Notes: generated by a model not told the origin, from the letters alone. Positions 1-4,903 are shown, numbered from the stretch's first letter. The stretch is DNA of 10,726 nt from Spirochaetaceae bacterium (GCA_031290205.1 JAITNZ010000201.1:1-10726), one strand, 5' to 3'. Numbers and translations are program-made.

Positions 1-19
1 CGTTCCTTTGGGGTCTGAT

Positions 20-130
20 ACCCCGCCCCTTGGGGCGGTTAAAACTGGGGGTGTGGGGGATATGTTCCCCCGCACGAGCAATGACTTCAAGGAGAAATCT
101 TCAATACCCCGCTGCTTGCAGCGGGGATTT
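20..130. repeat. Cluster of three hairpins, REP-like or IS-end-like
   Basis: Three strong palindromes lie within about 110 bp. The first is CCGCCCC/GGGGCGG with a TT loop at 23-38. The second is a 10-bp stem with one G-T pair at 51-60/66-75. The third is a perfect 9-bp stem, CCCCGCTGC/GCAGCGGGG, also with a TT loop, at 107-126. The first and third share the form TACCCCGC..CTTG..GCGG and could be two copies of one REP-like unit about 84 bp apart. The third is followed by ATTTTTA on the plus strand, so it could end plus-strand transcripts. No transposase is visible and the window starts here, so the mobile-element reading is an inference. Confidence 0.5.
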
Positions 131-133
131 TTA
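107..133 (+). terminator. Possible intrinsic terminator, plus strand
   Basis: A perfect 9-bp GC-rich stem with a two-base loop (107-126) is followed by a short T-rich stretch at 128-132. This fits a rho-independent terminator for a plus-strand gene lying left of the window. It may simply be part of the palindrome cluster. Confidence 0.35.
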
Positions 134-135
134 TT

Positions 136-165
136 CTCCTTTCGTAGTTTATCCTCGTTGCGGAG
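136..165 (-). repeat. Leader-motif copy A (no gene attached)
   Basis: Read on the minus strand this is CTCCGCAACGAGGATAAACT followed by a linker and AAAGGAG, matching the leaders of the genes starting at 643 and 1571. No start codon follows the SD. The sequence instead runs into the palindrome at 107-126. It looks like an orphan leader whose gene was lost or replaced. The flank at 166-205 also resembles the flank of copy E (1791-1830), so the repeat extends beyond the core. Confidence 0.65.
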
Positions 166-274
166 GATTAAAAATTTTATTCCGTGCTACAATTTTACAA
201 ATTTATAGCCGCACAAGTTGAAAACTCAAAGCGAGCGCATCCGGTGGTCATGCGCCATTTGCCTCCGCATCTCC

Positions 275-643
275 TCATTGATACATTGGAGTTACAGACC
301 TGACCGTTACATTTTGCCTGACATGGTGGGCCGACATGAACTGTTGCCTTGCTTCATCTCTTGCCGTTTGCTGGTTCGTTTTATAGATGGTATACGTTTC
401 GGTGCCATATCGCGTCGAAGTTCCATTGCTTGCTACCGGCCCGTATACGACCACGTTATACCCAATCAATTTCGGGGCAGGTGGCGCGGCCTTAACGTTA
501 TTCGAATCCTGAGTGCCATTACCGTTTCCCGTTGAATTCTCAGTTGATGTAGTCCCATACAAAAAAAAGAAAGAATCCTCCGCGAAAACGCCTCCCGCAA
601 CAAATGTTGCGAGAACCAAAATCAAAATAGATTTTTTTACCAT
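275..643 (-). CDS. Small secreted protein, 122 aa, unknown function
   Basis: The protein has a clear Sec signal peptide: MVKK, then a hydrophobic stretch (residues about 5-18), then a likely signal peptidase I site after VFA (residues 19-21). The mature part is about 100 residues. A Ser/Thr/Asn/Gly-rich linker (about 30-50) is followed by a conserved-looking segment with YNVVVYGPVA and a C-terminal basic region. There are no cysteines, so it is not a lipoprotein, and I recognise no family. The ATG at 643 is preceded by GGAAGGAG with about 7 bases of spacing, at the end of leader-motif copy B. It lies downstream of the 264-aa lipoprotein gene on the same strand, with a terminator-like hairpin between them. 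Periplasmic or surface location is inferred from the signal peptide. Confidence 0.7.
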   Translation of the reverse strand: MVKKSILILVLATFVAGGVFAEDSFFFLYGTTSTENSTGNGNGTQDSNNVKAAPPAPKLIGYNVVVYGPVASNGTSTRYGTETYTIYKTNQQTARDEARQQFMSAHHVRQNVTVRSVTPMYQ

Positions 644-650
644 AATTTAT

Positions 651-680
651 CTCCTTCCGTAGTTTATCCTCGTTGCGGAG
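651..680 (-). repeat. Leader-motif copy B, upstream of the 122-aa gene
   Basis: On the minus strand this reads CTCCGCAACGAGGATAAACT, then ACGGAAGGAG, ending 7 bases before the ATG at 643. The opening CTCCG is complementary to the SD region (CGGA and GGAG), so the leader could fold back and mask the ribosome binding site. Copy C is the other gene-linked copy. Confidence 0.7.
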
Positions 681-711
681 TTCCTTCACAGTTCCTATTT
701 TAAAAGGACTG

Positions 712-765
712 AAAAACGGTAGCTGCTACTTTTTCGGCACTCCATGCCGGATGGTAGCTGCTACC
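712..765 (-). terminator. Hairpin terminator after the 264-aa lipoprotein gene
   Basis: Two near-palindromic GGTAGCTGCTAC copies (718-729 and 753-765) can pair with each other around an inner CGGCA/TGCCG hairpin (735-739/745-749). On the minus strand the structure is followed by TTTTT (712-716). It starts just past the stop codon at 777, so it fits a rho-independent terminator for that gene. Each GGTAGCTGCTAC copy can also fold on itself. Confidence 0.55.
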
Positions 766-776
766 ATTTCGATACG

Positions 777-1571
777 TCATCTGCTTTGATTCGCATTCCC
801 CGCCTGTTGCAATCCTTGCTGGACACCGCTACCGATACCCTGAATACTGCTATTTATACTTTGTACTGAAGCTGCTTCGTTATCGGCTGCTTGCTTTCGC
901 CTTTGGCTCGTAGCTCTATCAGATGCACCTTGTGAAGAAAAGAATGCTCCAAGATAATTCTGCATTTTTCCTTGTGCTTCTTTATCTTTTTCAATAGTTA
1001 TAGCACCGGCATTTTTTAATGCTTGATTAATTTCCCCGCTTTGTGCATTTGCCAATCCAAATATTTCATCCCATTGTTTTGTAAAATATTTAGCCGCTGT
1101 TTTTGTCGTATTATGACCATACCACCAACTAGTTCTTTGCGTAAATTCTCCGTTCTTTGCGTAGGATTTTATAAGGTCTCCATTAGAGTTAAAAATAAAT
1201 AATTGCGACCTTATATCAAAAGATGCCGAATCTGTTGGCATCCCTATAATTCCAAGTAAATCCCAAACACCCAGAGTATAAGCACCAAGATATACCCATC
1301 CGCTTTTACCGTAATCTTGCCAATCCCAATGCATTGATGTATAAAAATAGCCATATTCTTCTGTGCTTGTATTAAGGAATCCACTCTTCATTAATTTATT
1401 ATCTTGCTGGATATATTCAACATCACCGCTAGTCGTTAAATTCCTTAAATTTAGAATTTCTTGCGATTTGGCTTTTGGTATTAATTGCATCTTTTCTGAT
1501 TCCGGCGCGCTTACGCAACCAATAAAGAAAATACTGATAACTCCAAAAATAAAAAAAATCACTTTTTTCAT
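777..1571 (-). CDS. Putative lipoprotein, 264 aa, unknown function
   Basis: The N-terminus is a lipoprotein signal: MKK, a hydrophobic core (residues 4-16), and a lipobox-like FIGC with Cys19 as the predicted lipidated residue, followed by VSAPESE. Mature residues 25-190 are mixed polar and aromatic, with several Trp-rich stretches (MHWDWQDY, SWWYGHN) and one hydrophobic segment around GVWDLLGIIGMP. The C-terminal 60 residues are Gln/Ala/Ser/Asn-rich, low complexity and probably disordered or coiled. I recognise no domain. The ATG at 1571 has AGAAGGAG about 6 bases upstream, part of leader-motif copy C. The gene looks much more AT-rich than the gld genes, which hints at acquisition. A hairpin with a T-tract follows it. 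Confidence 0.75.
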   Translation of the reverse strand: MKKVIFFIFGVISIFFIGCVSAPESEKMQLIPKAKSQEILNLRNLTTSGDVEYIQQDNKLMKSGFLNTSTEEYGYFYTSMHWDWQDYGKSGWVYLGAYTLGVWDLLGIIGMPTDSASFDIRSQLFIFNSNGDLIKSYAKNGEFTQRTSWWYGHNTTKTAAKYFTKQWDEIFGLANAQSGEINQALKNAGAITIEKDKEAQGKMQNYLGAFFSSQGASDRATSQRRKQAADNEAASVQSINSSIQGIGSGVQQGLQQAGNANQSR

Positions 1572-1576
1572 ATAAT

Positions 1577-1606
1577 CTCCTTCTATAGTTTATCCTCGTT
1601 GCGGAG
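1577..1606 (-). repeat. Leader-motif copy C, upstream of the 264-aa lipoprotein gene
   Basis: On the minus strand the core CTCCGCAACGAGGATAAACT is followed by ATAGAAGGAG, and the ATG at 1571 lies 5 bases further on. Together with the adjoining T-rich stretch and hairpin (1607-1642) it forms a roughly 57-bp direct repeat with the copy D region (1828-1884). Confidence 0.7.
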
Positions 1607-1619
1607 TTTTTAATTTTTT

Positions 1620-1642
1620 AACAGCCCATACGGGCTGTTTTT
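1620..1642 (+). terminator. Hairpin with T-tract, copy 1
   Basis: The stem ACAGCCC/GGGCTGT with loop ATAC is followed by TTTT on the plus strand, a classic intrinsic-terminator shape. The same hairpin recurs at 1862-1883. No plus-strand gene precedes it, and in minus-strand transcripts it would be a 5' leader hairpin of the 264-aa lipoprotein gene. Its role is therefore unclear. Confidence 0.5.
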
Positions 1643-1697
1643 GCGGGTAATTGAAATGTCGCCTGTAACCACCGGAACGACATTTCGCTTATCCCGC
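1643..1697. repeat. Long imperfect inverted repeat
   Basis: The arm at 1643-1661 pairs with 1678-1697 (matching blocks GCGGG and GAAATGTCG) around a 16-base loop. There is no T-tract. It sits directly between the hairpin at 1620-1642 and the 57-bp repeat at 1698, as part of the 490-base gene-free stretch 1572-2062. That stretch consists mostly of repeat modules, and I see no ORF with a ribosome binding site in it. Confidence 0.5.
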
Positions 1698-1754
1698 TTT
1701 ATGAACATCCAACTGATGTTTCTTCTACAACCCACAAGGATTGCAAAATACAAC
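1698..1754. repeat. 57-bp two-hairpin repeat, copy 1
   Basis: This copy matches 2339-2395 at 51 of 57 positions. It holds AACATC/GATGTT and, after a short linker, an imperfect CAACCC/GGATTG stem. The minus strand leads toward the 264-aa lipoprotein gene. Confidence 0.65.
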
Positions 1755-1769
1755 AAAAATATTCCCTCT

Positions 1770-1790
1770 TCGTTTAGCCTCACCGCGGAG
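1770..1790 (-). repeat. Leader-motif copy E, degenerate
   Basis: This is a diverged copy of the leader core: the GTTGCG loop has become ACCGCG but both CTC and GAG flanks are kept. Its plus-side flank (1791-1830, ATTTTATTCC...) aligns with the flank of copy A (166-205). No start codon is attached. Confidence 0.5.
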
Positions 1791-1827
1791 CATTGAAATT
1801 TTATTCCATACTAGATTTTACCAATCA

Positions 1828-1848
1828 TAGTTTACCCTCGTTGCGGAG
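1828..1848 (-). repeat. Leader-motif copy D (no gene attached)
   Basis: The core differs from copies A-C by one base (TTTACCC for TTTATCC). It lacks the AAGGAG that follows copies A-C and has no start codon next to it. It begins 58 bp after copy E. Confidence 0.6.
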
Positions 1849-1858
1849 TTTTTATTTT

Positions 1859-1883
1859 TTTACAGCCCATACGGGCTGTTTTT
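1859..1883 (+). terminator. Hairpin with T-tract, copy 2
   Basis: The stem and loop are identical to those at 1620-1642 (ACAGCCC ATAC GGGCTGT), followed by TTTT. Like copy 1 it adjoins a leader-motif copy, giving two matching composite modules 241 bp apart. Confidence 0.5.
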
Positions 1884-1973
1884 GTACATACAAGACACTG
1901 GCTTTGCCGATTTCTCCTATCTAGTATCCAGACAGTTATGAAAATGTGCATACACCGCAAATAACATATGACC

Positions 1974-2034
1974 TCTCACAGAGGCATGGAGGGGAAGAAT
2001 GACATTATTCTCCGTGCCTCCGTGTGAAATTCTT
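1974..2034. repeat. Imperfect inverted repeat downstream of the 77-aa lipoprotein gene
   Basis: CTCACAGAGGCATGGAG (from about 1975) pairs with a near-complement ending around 2030, with small mismatches and one bulge, around an AT-rich loop. It begins about 30 bases past the stop at 2063 on the minus strand and could terminate or stabilise that transcript. There is no good T-tract, so a terminator call is weak. Confidence 0.4.
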
Positions 2035-2062
2035 TATCCACTATTTAAATGATGACGATATA

Positions 2063-2296
2063 CTAGTTGCAATCGCAGGAGAGCTTTCTGCCGCTTCCGA
2101 CACTCCCTGTGTTTACTCCTTTCATAACGGCACAACTTGTCATATTGCAACCTAAATACCATCCAGAGGTGGTAGGCGAACTTTCCTGTCCAGTACAATT
2201 ACCATCGCTGACACATTTACTGCCACAACCCACCAACATAAATCCGCAAACCAGAACCATTAGCAACATCCCCATAAACAAACCTTTCTTTTTCAT
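2063..2296 (-). CDS. Small cysteine-rich lipoprotein, 77 aa
   Basis: The protein has a typical lipoprotein signal: MKKK, a Met/Leu/Val-rich hydrophobic core (residues 6-22) and lipobox LVGC with Cys24 as the lipid site. The mature peptide is only about 54 residues and has six further cysteines, enough for three disulfides, which suggests a compact, stable extracytoplasmic fold. I recognise no family. The ATG at 2296 is preceded by AGGAGAG with about 5 bases of spacing. The leader further upstream carries three hairpins (2322-2337 and the 57-bp repeat), so translation or RNA stability may be regulated. A decoy, binding or bacteriocin-like role is possible but unsupported. Confidence 0.7.
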   Translation of the reverse strand: MKKKGLFMGMLLMVLVCGFMLVGCGSKCVSDGNCTGQESSPTTSGWYLGCNMTSCAVMKGVNTGSVGSGRKLSCDCN

Positions 2297-2321
2297 TTTT
2301 CTCTCCTACAAGCACACGTTT

Positions 2322-2337
2322 TATGCCCGCCGGCATA
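2322..2337. repeat. Perfect small hairpin in the 77-aa gene leader
   Basis: TATGCC/GGCATA pair around a CGCC loop, 26 bases upstream of the start codon at 2296 and next to the 57-bp repeat. Confidence 0.45.
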
Positions 2338-2338
2338 T

Positions 2339-2395
2339 TTTATGAACATCCAACGGATGTTTCTTCCACAGCCCGCAAGGGTTGTAAAATACAAC
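2339..2395. repeat. 57-bp two-hairpin repeat, copy 2
   Basis: This is the second copy of the 1698-1754 repeat, with six differences. Some differences strengthen the second stem: CAGCCC/GGGTTG pairs fully when G-T is allowed, where copy 1 has one mismatch. It forms the 5' leader of the 77-aa lipoprotein gene on the minus strand. Confidence 0.65.
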
Positions 2396-2449
2396 TGCAG
2401 CAAAATACAAGTACCAAAAAACCGCCGGAAGACGCCCGGGTTTTTACGG

Positions 2450-2638
2450 TCAGTCTTGCCTCATGCCTTCCTGTGCACTTTGGACTACAGACAGCCGATC
2501 AGGATATGCCGAACCCACAGAGGGAGACTGGGCGTAGAGTAACTTTCGGGACAATTCCTTCAAGTACTCCTTATTTTCCTCATCTAAGAGCCTAAAACCA
2601 CTCGCAAGGCGTTTTACTTTTTCTTTTTCAGTACTCAT
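2450..2638 (-). CDS. 62-aa protein divergent from the XRE regulator
   Basis: The protein is small, charged and predicted helical, with no signal peptide or membrane segment. Residues 15-37 align without gaps to residues 89-111 of the neighbouring XRE protein: 8 of 23 identical (F, L, D, Y, L, L, L, Q), with further conservative changes. The C-terminal 25 residues are Ser/Pro/Gln-containing and less structured. The ATG at 2638 has no good SD, but a strong promoter (2654-2682) ends 15 bases upstream, so the mRNA would be almost leaderless. The layout resembles the divergent gene of a phage-type switch, and a partner or antagonist of the regulator is a reasonable guess. Coding status rests on the promoter and the alignment. 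Confidence 0.55.
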   Translation of the reverse strand: MSTEKEKVKRLASGFRLLDEENKEYLKELSRKLLYAQSPSVGSAYPDRLSVVQSAQEGMRQD

Positions 2639-2640
2639 GT

Positions 2641-2721
2641 TTGCTATACAAGTATTCTAACTTGCATTGCAACATTTGTCAATGGTTTTTTTCCTAGGCA
2701 ATTTGTTTCCTTGCTTAGCAA
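2641..2721. promoter_or_regulatory. Four operator-like palindromes between divergent promoters
   Basis: Four 11-bp dyads lie in the 126-bp gap. TTGCATTGCAA (2662-2672) and TTGCTTAGCAA (2711-2721) are perfect. TTGCTATACAA (2641-2651) and TTCCTAGGCAA (2691-2701) each have one arm mismatch. The form is TTGC-N3-GCAA and the starts are 21, 29 and 20 bp apart. The first is downstream of the minus-strand -10. The second is inside that promoter's spacer. The fourth covers the plus-strand -35. XRE regulators of this type bind such dyads, so autoregulation by the adjacent XRE protein is likely. Confidence 0.65.
2654..2682 (-). promoter_or_regulatory. Sigma-70 promoter for the 62-aa gene
   Basis: On the minus strand a perfect -35 TTGACA (2677-2682) and a 17-base spacer precede -10 TAGAAT (2654-2659). 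A start about 6-7 bases past the -10 gives a 5' leader of only about 9 bases before the ATG at 2638. An operator-like dyad lies inside the spacer. Confidence 0.7.
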
Positions 2722-2739
2722 TCGGATTTTTGCTATCAT
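2711..2739 (+). promoter_or_regulatory. Sigma-70 promoter for the XRE gene
   Basis: The -35 TTGCTT (2711-2716), a 17-base spacer and -10 TATCAT (2734-2739) put transcription start near 2746, upstream of the AGGAAGAG and the ATG at 2765. The -35 is part of a perfect TTGC-N3-GCAA dyad, so repressor bound there would block RNA polymerase. Confidence 0.55.
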
Positions 2740-2764
2740 TCAAGGTATCAGCAGGAAGAGTGAT

Positions 2765-3133
2765 ATGCCTACAATTGATAAAGAACTGAACAAAAGAATT
2801 TTGGATTCCAGACATGCGCTCGCTCTGACCCAGATTAAGTTTGCCGAGGGGCTTAAACTAAATCCTGGCTATCTTGCTTCCATCGAACTGGGAAACCGGC
2901 CGGTGAACGACAGGATTATCAAGTTAATTTCTATGGCTTATGGGGTTAATGAAGAATGGCTAAAAACCGGCGCGGGGACTATGTTTGATAAAATCGAGGA
3001 CTTTAAACTGGAACAAATTATTCACAATTTTAAAAAACTAGACGGTCTATTGCAGGATTATCTTCTCAAACAGCTTGATCTGCTTTTGGAGTATCAGGAG
3101 AAAAATCGCCGGATACCGCCTTGTAAGCCGTAG
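2765..3133 (+). CDS. XRE-family helix-turn-helix regulator, 122 aa
   Basis: Residues about 8-66 form a lambda-repressor-type HTH_3 domain. TQIKFAEG (22-29) is the first helix of the motif and NPGYLASIELG (33-43) spans the recognition helix. The family hallmark GVNEEWLKTGAGTMF follows (60-74). Residues 80-111 form a Leu-rich helix suited to dimerisation, and there is no peptidase domain for RecA-type cleavage. I chose the ATG at 2765 because AGGAAGAG precedes it and the promoter -10 ends at 2739. An in-frame TTG at 2711 would overlap the -35. The divergent 62-aa gene and shared operator array suggest an autoregulated switch of phage or plasmid ancestry. No phage structural genes are visible here. 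Confidence 0.85.
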   Translation: MPTIDKELNKRILDSRHALALTQIKFAEGLKLNPGYLASIELGNRPVNDRIIKLISMAYGVNEEWLKTGAGTMFDKIEDFKLEQIIHNFKKLDGLLQDYLLKQLDLLLEYQEKNRRIPPCKP

Positions 3134-3148
3134 GGCGCCTTTTTTCAA

Positions 3149-3311
3149 CGCCCCGCCTGTCAGGGCGAACGCATTAAAATAAAAAATCACGCAAATCCGC
3201 AGATTTTACGGATTGATGCAGAAAAAGGCTGCGAGGGACACGAGGAAATAGCGAATTTCAAAAGAGATTTTATGATTATTCGCGTCCAATTTGAAAATGC
3301 TGAAGAAGAAG
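3149..3311. other. Gene-free spacer with two hairpins
   Basis: From the XRE stop (3133) to the MITE-like element at 3312 I find no gene with a ribosome binding site. T6 at 3140-3145 and a CGCCC/GGGCG hairpin (3149-3167) may end the XRE transcript. AATCCG/CGGATT pair at 3194-3214. Confidence 0.35.
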
Positions 3312-3674
3312 GTCCACGGGGGGAAGGCTTTCTCAGGAACGCGGCACGAACGCTATCGCGCACGCGCTCCTGTCATGTTCGTTACCGCGCACCTTAGTGT
3401 GTTGAACGCCCTTCTCAAATCGAAGGCAAGGCATAAAAGCGCCTCAGGCGCCGTTACCGCGCACCTTACGGTGTCGAATGCCCTTCTCAAATCGAAGGCA
3501 AGGCATAAAAGCGCCTCAGGCGCCGTTACCGCGCACCTTTCTGTTTAACACAGATGCGGAGGCTCGCAACGAGCGAGGGAACCGACGGCAAAGTGCGAGG
3601 TTAGGAGCATGGCGGCGAGCGCTGGCGCGTCCGCGCTTGTGCCGCGTACCTGAGAAAGCCTTCCCCCTGTGGAC
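3312..3674. mobile_element. MITE-like element, 363 bp with 36-bp inverted ends
   Basis: The terminal arms 3312-3347 and 3639-3674 are inverted copies matching at 34 of 36 positions, starting GTCCAC-N-GGGGGAAGG. Similarity weakens beyond that into a GC-rich stretch. The interior holds a 72-bp tandem repeat and no transposase. This is the form of a non-autonomous element. I see no convincing target-site duplication in the flanks, so movement is inferred, and an RNA-structure or recombination role cannot be excluded. The right end lies 60 bases upstream of fliJ. Confidence 0.65.
3380..3539. repeat. 72-bp tandem repeat, 2.2 copies
   Basis: Units start at 3380, 3452 and 3524, the last being 16 bp long. 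The first two differ only in a short stretch after CACCTTA and in one further base. Each unit contains the hairpins CCTTC/GAAGG and GCGCC-TCA-GGCGC. Because 72 is a multiple of three, the stretch reads through as a repeated 24-residue peptide in one frame. There is no ribosome binding site or family match, so I treat it as non-coding. Confidence 0.8.
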
Positions 3675-3734
3675 AAAGTCTTAATGCGCTCATCAAGTCT
3701 TGCTTAATGCGGTGTTTTTCGTGAAAATGTTGAT

Positions 3735-4160
3735 ATGAAAAAATTTTCTTTTCGTTTGGAAAAGGTGTTGAAGATGCGCGCGTGGTCAGAAGGCGAGGCG
3801 CGCAATAACTTGGGGCGCGCCGTGGGTGAGCTTTCTTCAATCGAGCAGGCAATCGCAGAAAATGTGCTGGCACGCGGCGCTGCGGCGGCGGAACGCTGGA
3901 CGGAGTTCAACACGCTGAACATGATGCGCTATGAAAATTATTTGAAGCGGCTGGACGACGAAAAAGATGACTTAAAAACAAAAGCTGCCGAAGCGGAATT
4001 AAAAGTCGAAGCGTCGCGCACGGCATGGATGCAAGCGAAAGCCGACTTAAAAACGCTGGAAACCCTCAAAGACCGCCGCCATCACGAATACCGCCAAGAG
4101 CTTTTAGCCGACGAGGAGAAGCAGATAAGCGAGATACGCGGGAGTGCTACCGCTTATTGA
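3735..4160 (+). CDS. fliJ: Flagellar export chaperone FliJ
   Basis: The protein is 141 residues, the usual FliJ size, and begins MKKFSFRLEKVLKMRAWSE, the typical FliJ opening (F-x-F-x-L-x-x-VL-x-x-R). The rest is a continuous charged alpha-helical coiled coil (residues 10-135) rich in Ala, Glu and Lys, without cysteines or membrane segments. FliJ is the soluble central stalk of the FliI/FliH ATPase ring of the flagellar type III export apparatus. It escorts rod, hook and filament export. fliJ normally follows fliI, but no fliI lies upstream here. The XRE gene and a MITE-like element do, so the gene looks displaced. The SD is poor. The 3' end overlaps vapC by 7 bases, tail to tail. Confidence 0.8.
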   Translation: MKKFSFRLEKVLKMRAWSEGEARNNLGRAVGELSSIEQAIAENVLARGAAAAERWTEFNTLNMMRYENYLKRLDDEKDDLKTKAAEAELKVEASRTAWMQAKADLKTLETLKDRRHHEYRQELLADEEKQISEIRGSATAY

Positions 4161-4567
4161 ATGTTCACCACATTCAAAGCAAAATATTTCTCTATCGGAT
4201 CAAAATCTCGATCGTGATGCAACACTGCCAAATCATTCAGTAGAGCATAAGCCGCAATAAGGCAGTCATTTGGTTTACGAATAGTGATACCTTTAGTCCG
4301 TAGAGTGCGGTAAATTTCGGCGGCAAAAATTGCTGCTTTGTAGATTCCCAACCGTCCACGCCGACACTTGAGAAGAACCGTTCTATAAATTTCCCCTGCC
4401 CTGACATTTTTAGCGCCTTGTAAAACCTCTTGAAATACCGGTGGGCAGATCCATAGTAGTCGACAATTCAACAATAAGTTATTCAAATAATCTTTTTCTG
4501 GCGTCATTGATTGCGGATTAAAATAATCAATCCAGACTGTGCTGTCTGGTAGCACATCATCACGCAT
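4154..4567 (-). CDS. vapC: VapC-type PIN-domain toxin ribonuclease
   Basis: This is a 137-residue PIN-domain protein. The acidic residues expected for the metal-binding site are present: Asp8 in LPDSTVWIDYF, Glu47 in VFQEVLQG, Asp101 in KPNDCLIAAYALL, and Asp119 or Asp121 in LHHDRDFDPI. VapC toxins are Mg2+-dependent endoribonucleases, many of which cut initiator tRNA or rRNA. The target of this one is unknown. It starts one base after the stop of its antitoxin gene, so the two are translationally linked. The active-site set is complete, so I expect a functional toxin. Its end runs 7 bases into the convergent fliJ. Confidence 0.85.
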   Translation of the reverse strand: MRDDVLPDSTVWIDYFNPQSMTPEKDYLNNLLLNCRLLWICPPVFQEVLQGAKNVRAGEIYRTVLLKCRRGRLGIYKAAIFAAEIYRTLRTKGITIRKPNDCLIAAYALLNDLAVLHHDRDFDPIEKYFALNVVNIQ

Positions 4568-4568
4568 A

Positions 4569-4769
4569 TCATGCTTTAGGATGATAATTATCCCAGAACG
4601 GATTTTCGTTACCCATTGCTTTTTTTGCTTTGACCGCTGCTGCTCTAATTTCGGCGCCTTGAAGATAATGCGAAATTGTCATTTTTACCAAATCTTCTTC
4701 ATTGGTGATGCCGCTTAATTTTTTCGCCTTGTTGATCAGACGGTCGTTTAATTCGATTGTCGCTGTCAC
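4569..4769 (-). CDS. vapB: VapB-type antitoxin
   Basis: The protein is 66 residues. Residues 2-20 (TATIELNDRLINKAKKLSG) look like the beta strand and first helix of a ribbon-helix-helix or VapB DNA-binding domain. The helix continues to about 50, and the tail NPFWDNYHPKA is the type of aromatic, acidic segment that fills the PIN toxin active site. It starts with GTG at 4769, with a good GGAGG 7 bases upstream and no better ATG nearby. It would neutralise VapC and repress the vapBC promoter. I did not find a clear operator or -35 in the 134 bases upstream. Confidence 0.8.
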   Translation of the reverse strand: MTATIELNDRLINKAKKLSGITNEEDLVKMTISHYLQGAEIRAAAVKAKKAMGNENPFWDNYHPKA

Positions 4770-4903
4770 GGTTTTTCCTCCATATATCTAACGCTTATTC
4801 ACTTAATCAGCAGCCCCAAGAGGAGCCCTGTTGTCAGGGAACCTGAGTCCAATAACTATCGCGCCAATCTTCCCGCCCCGCCATTCGCTACTGAAAGCAA
4901 GCA

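Noticed and set aside
1577..1606. Sigma-28 promoter (GAGGATAA inside the leader core)
   Set aside because: The -35 TAAA at the required distance is absent in copies B and C, and the position next to the SD fits a leader element better.
1698..2395. Integron attC sites (ATCCAAC matches the R-box consensus)
   Set aside because: No partner GTTRRRY box at a suitable distance is present in either copy, and no integrase is seen. The match is short enough to be chance.
3380..3539. CRISPR array
   Set aside because: The 72-bp units are contiguous with no unique spacers, only two full copies exist, and no cas genes are near.
3291..3548. 85-codon frame repeating a 24-residue peptide
   Set aside because: The repetition is just the 72-bp DNA repeat being a multiple of three. 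There is no ribosome binding site, and it runs across the end of the inverted-repeat element.
4826..4839. CCCTG/CAGGG hairpin as hicB terminator
   Set aside because: The stem is only 5 bp and no T-tract follows on either strand.
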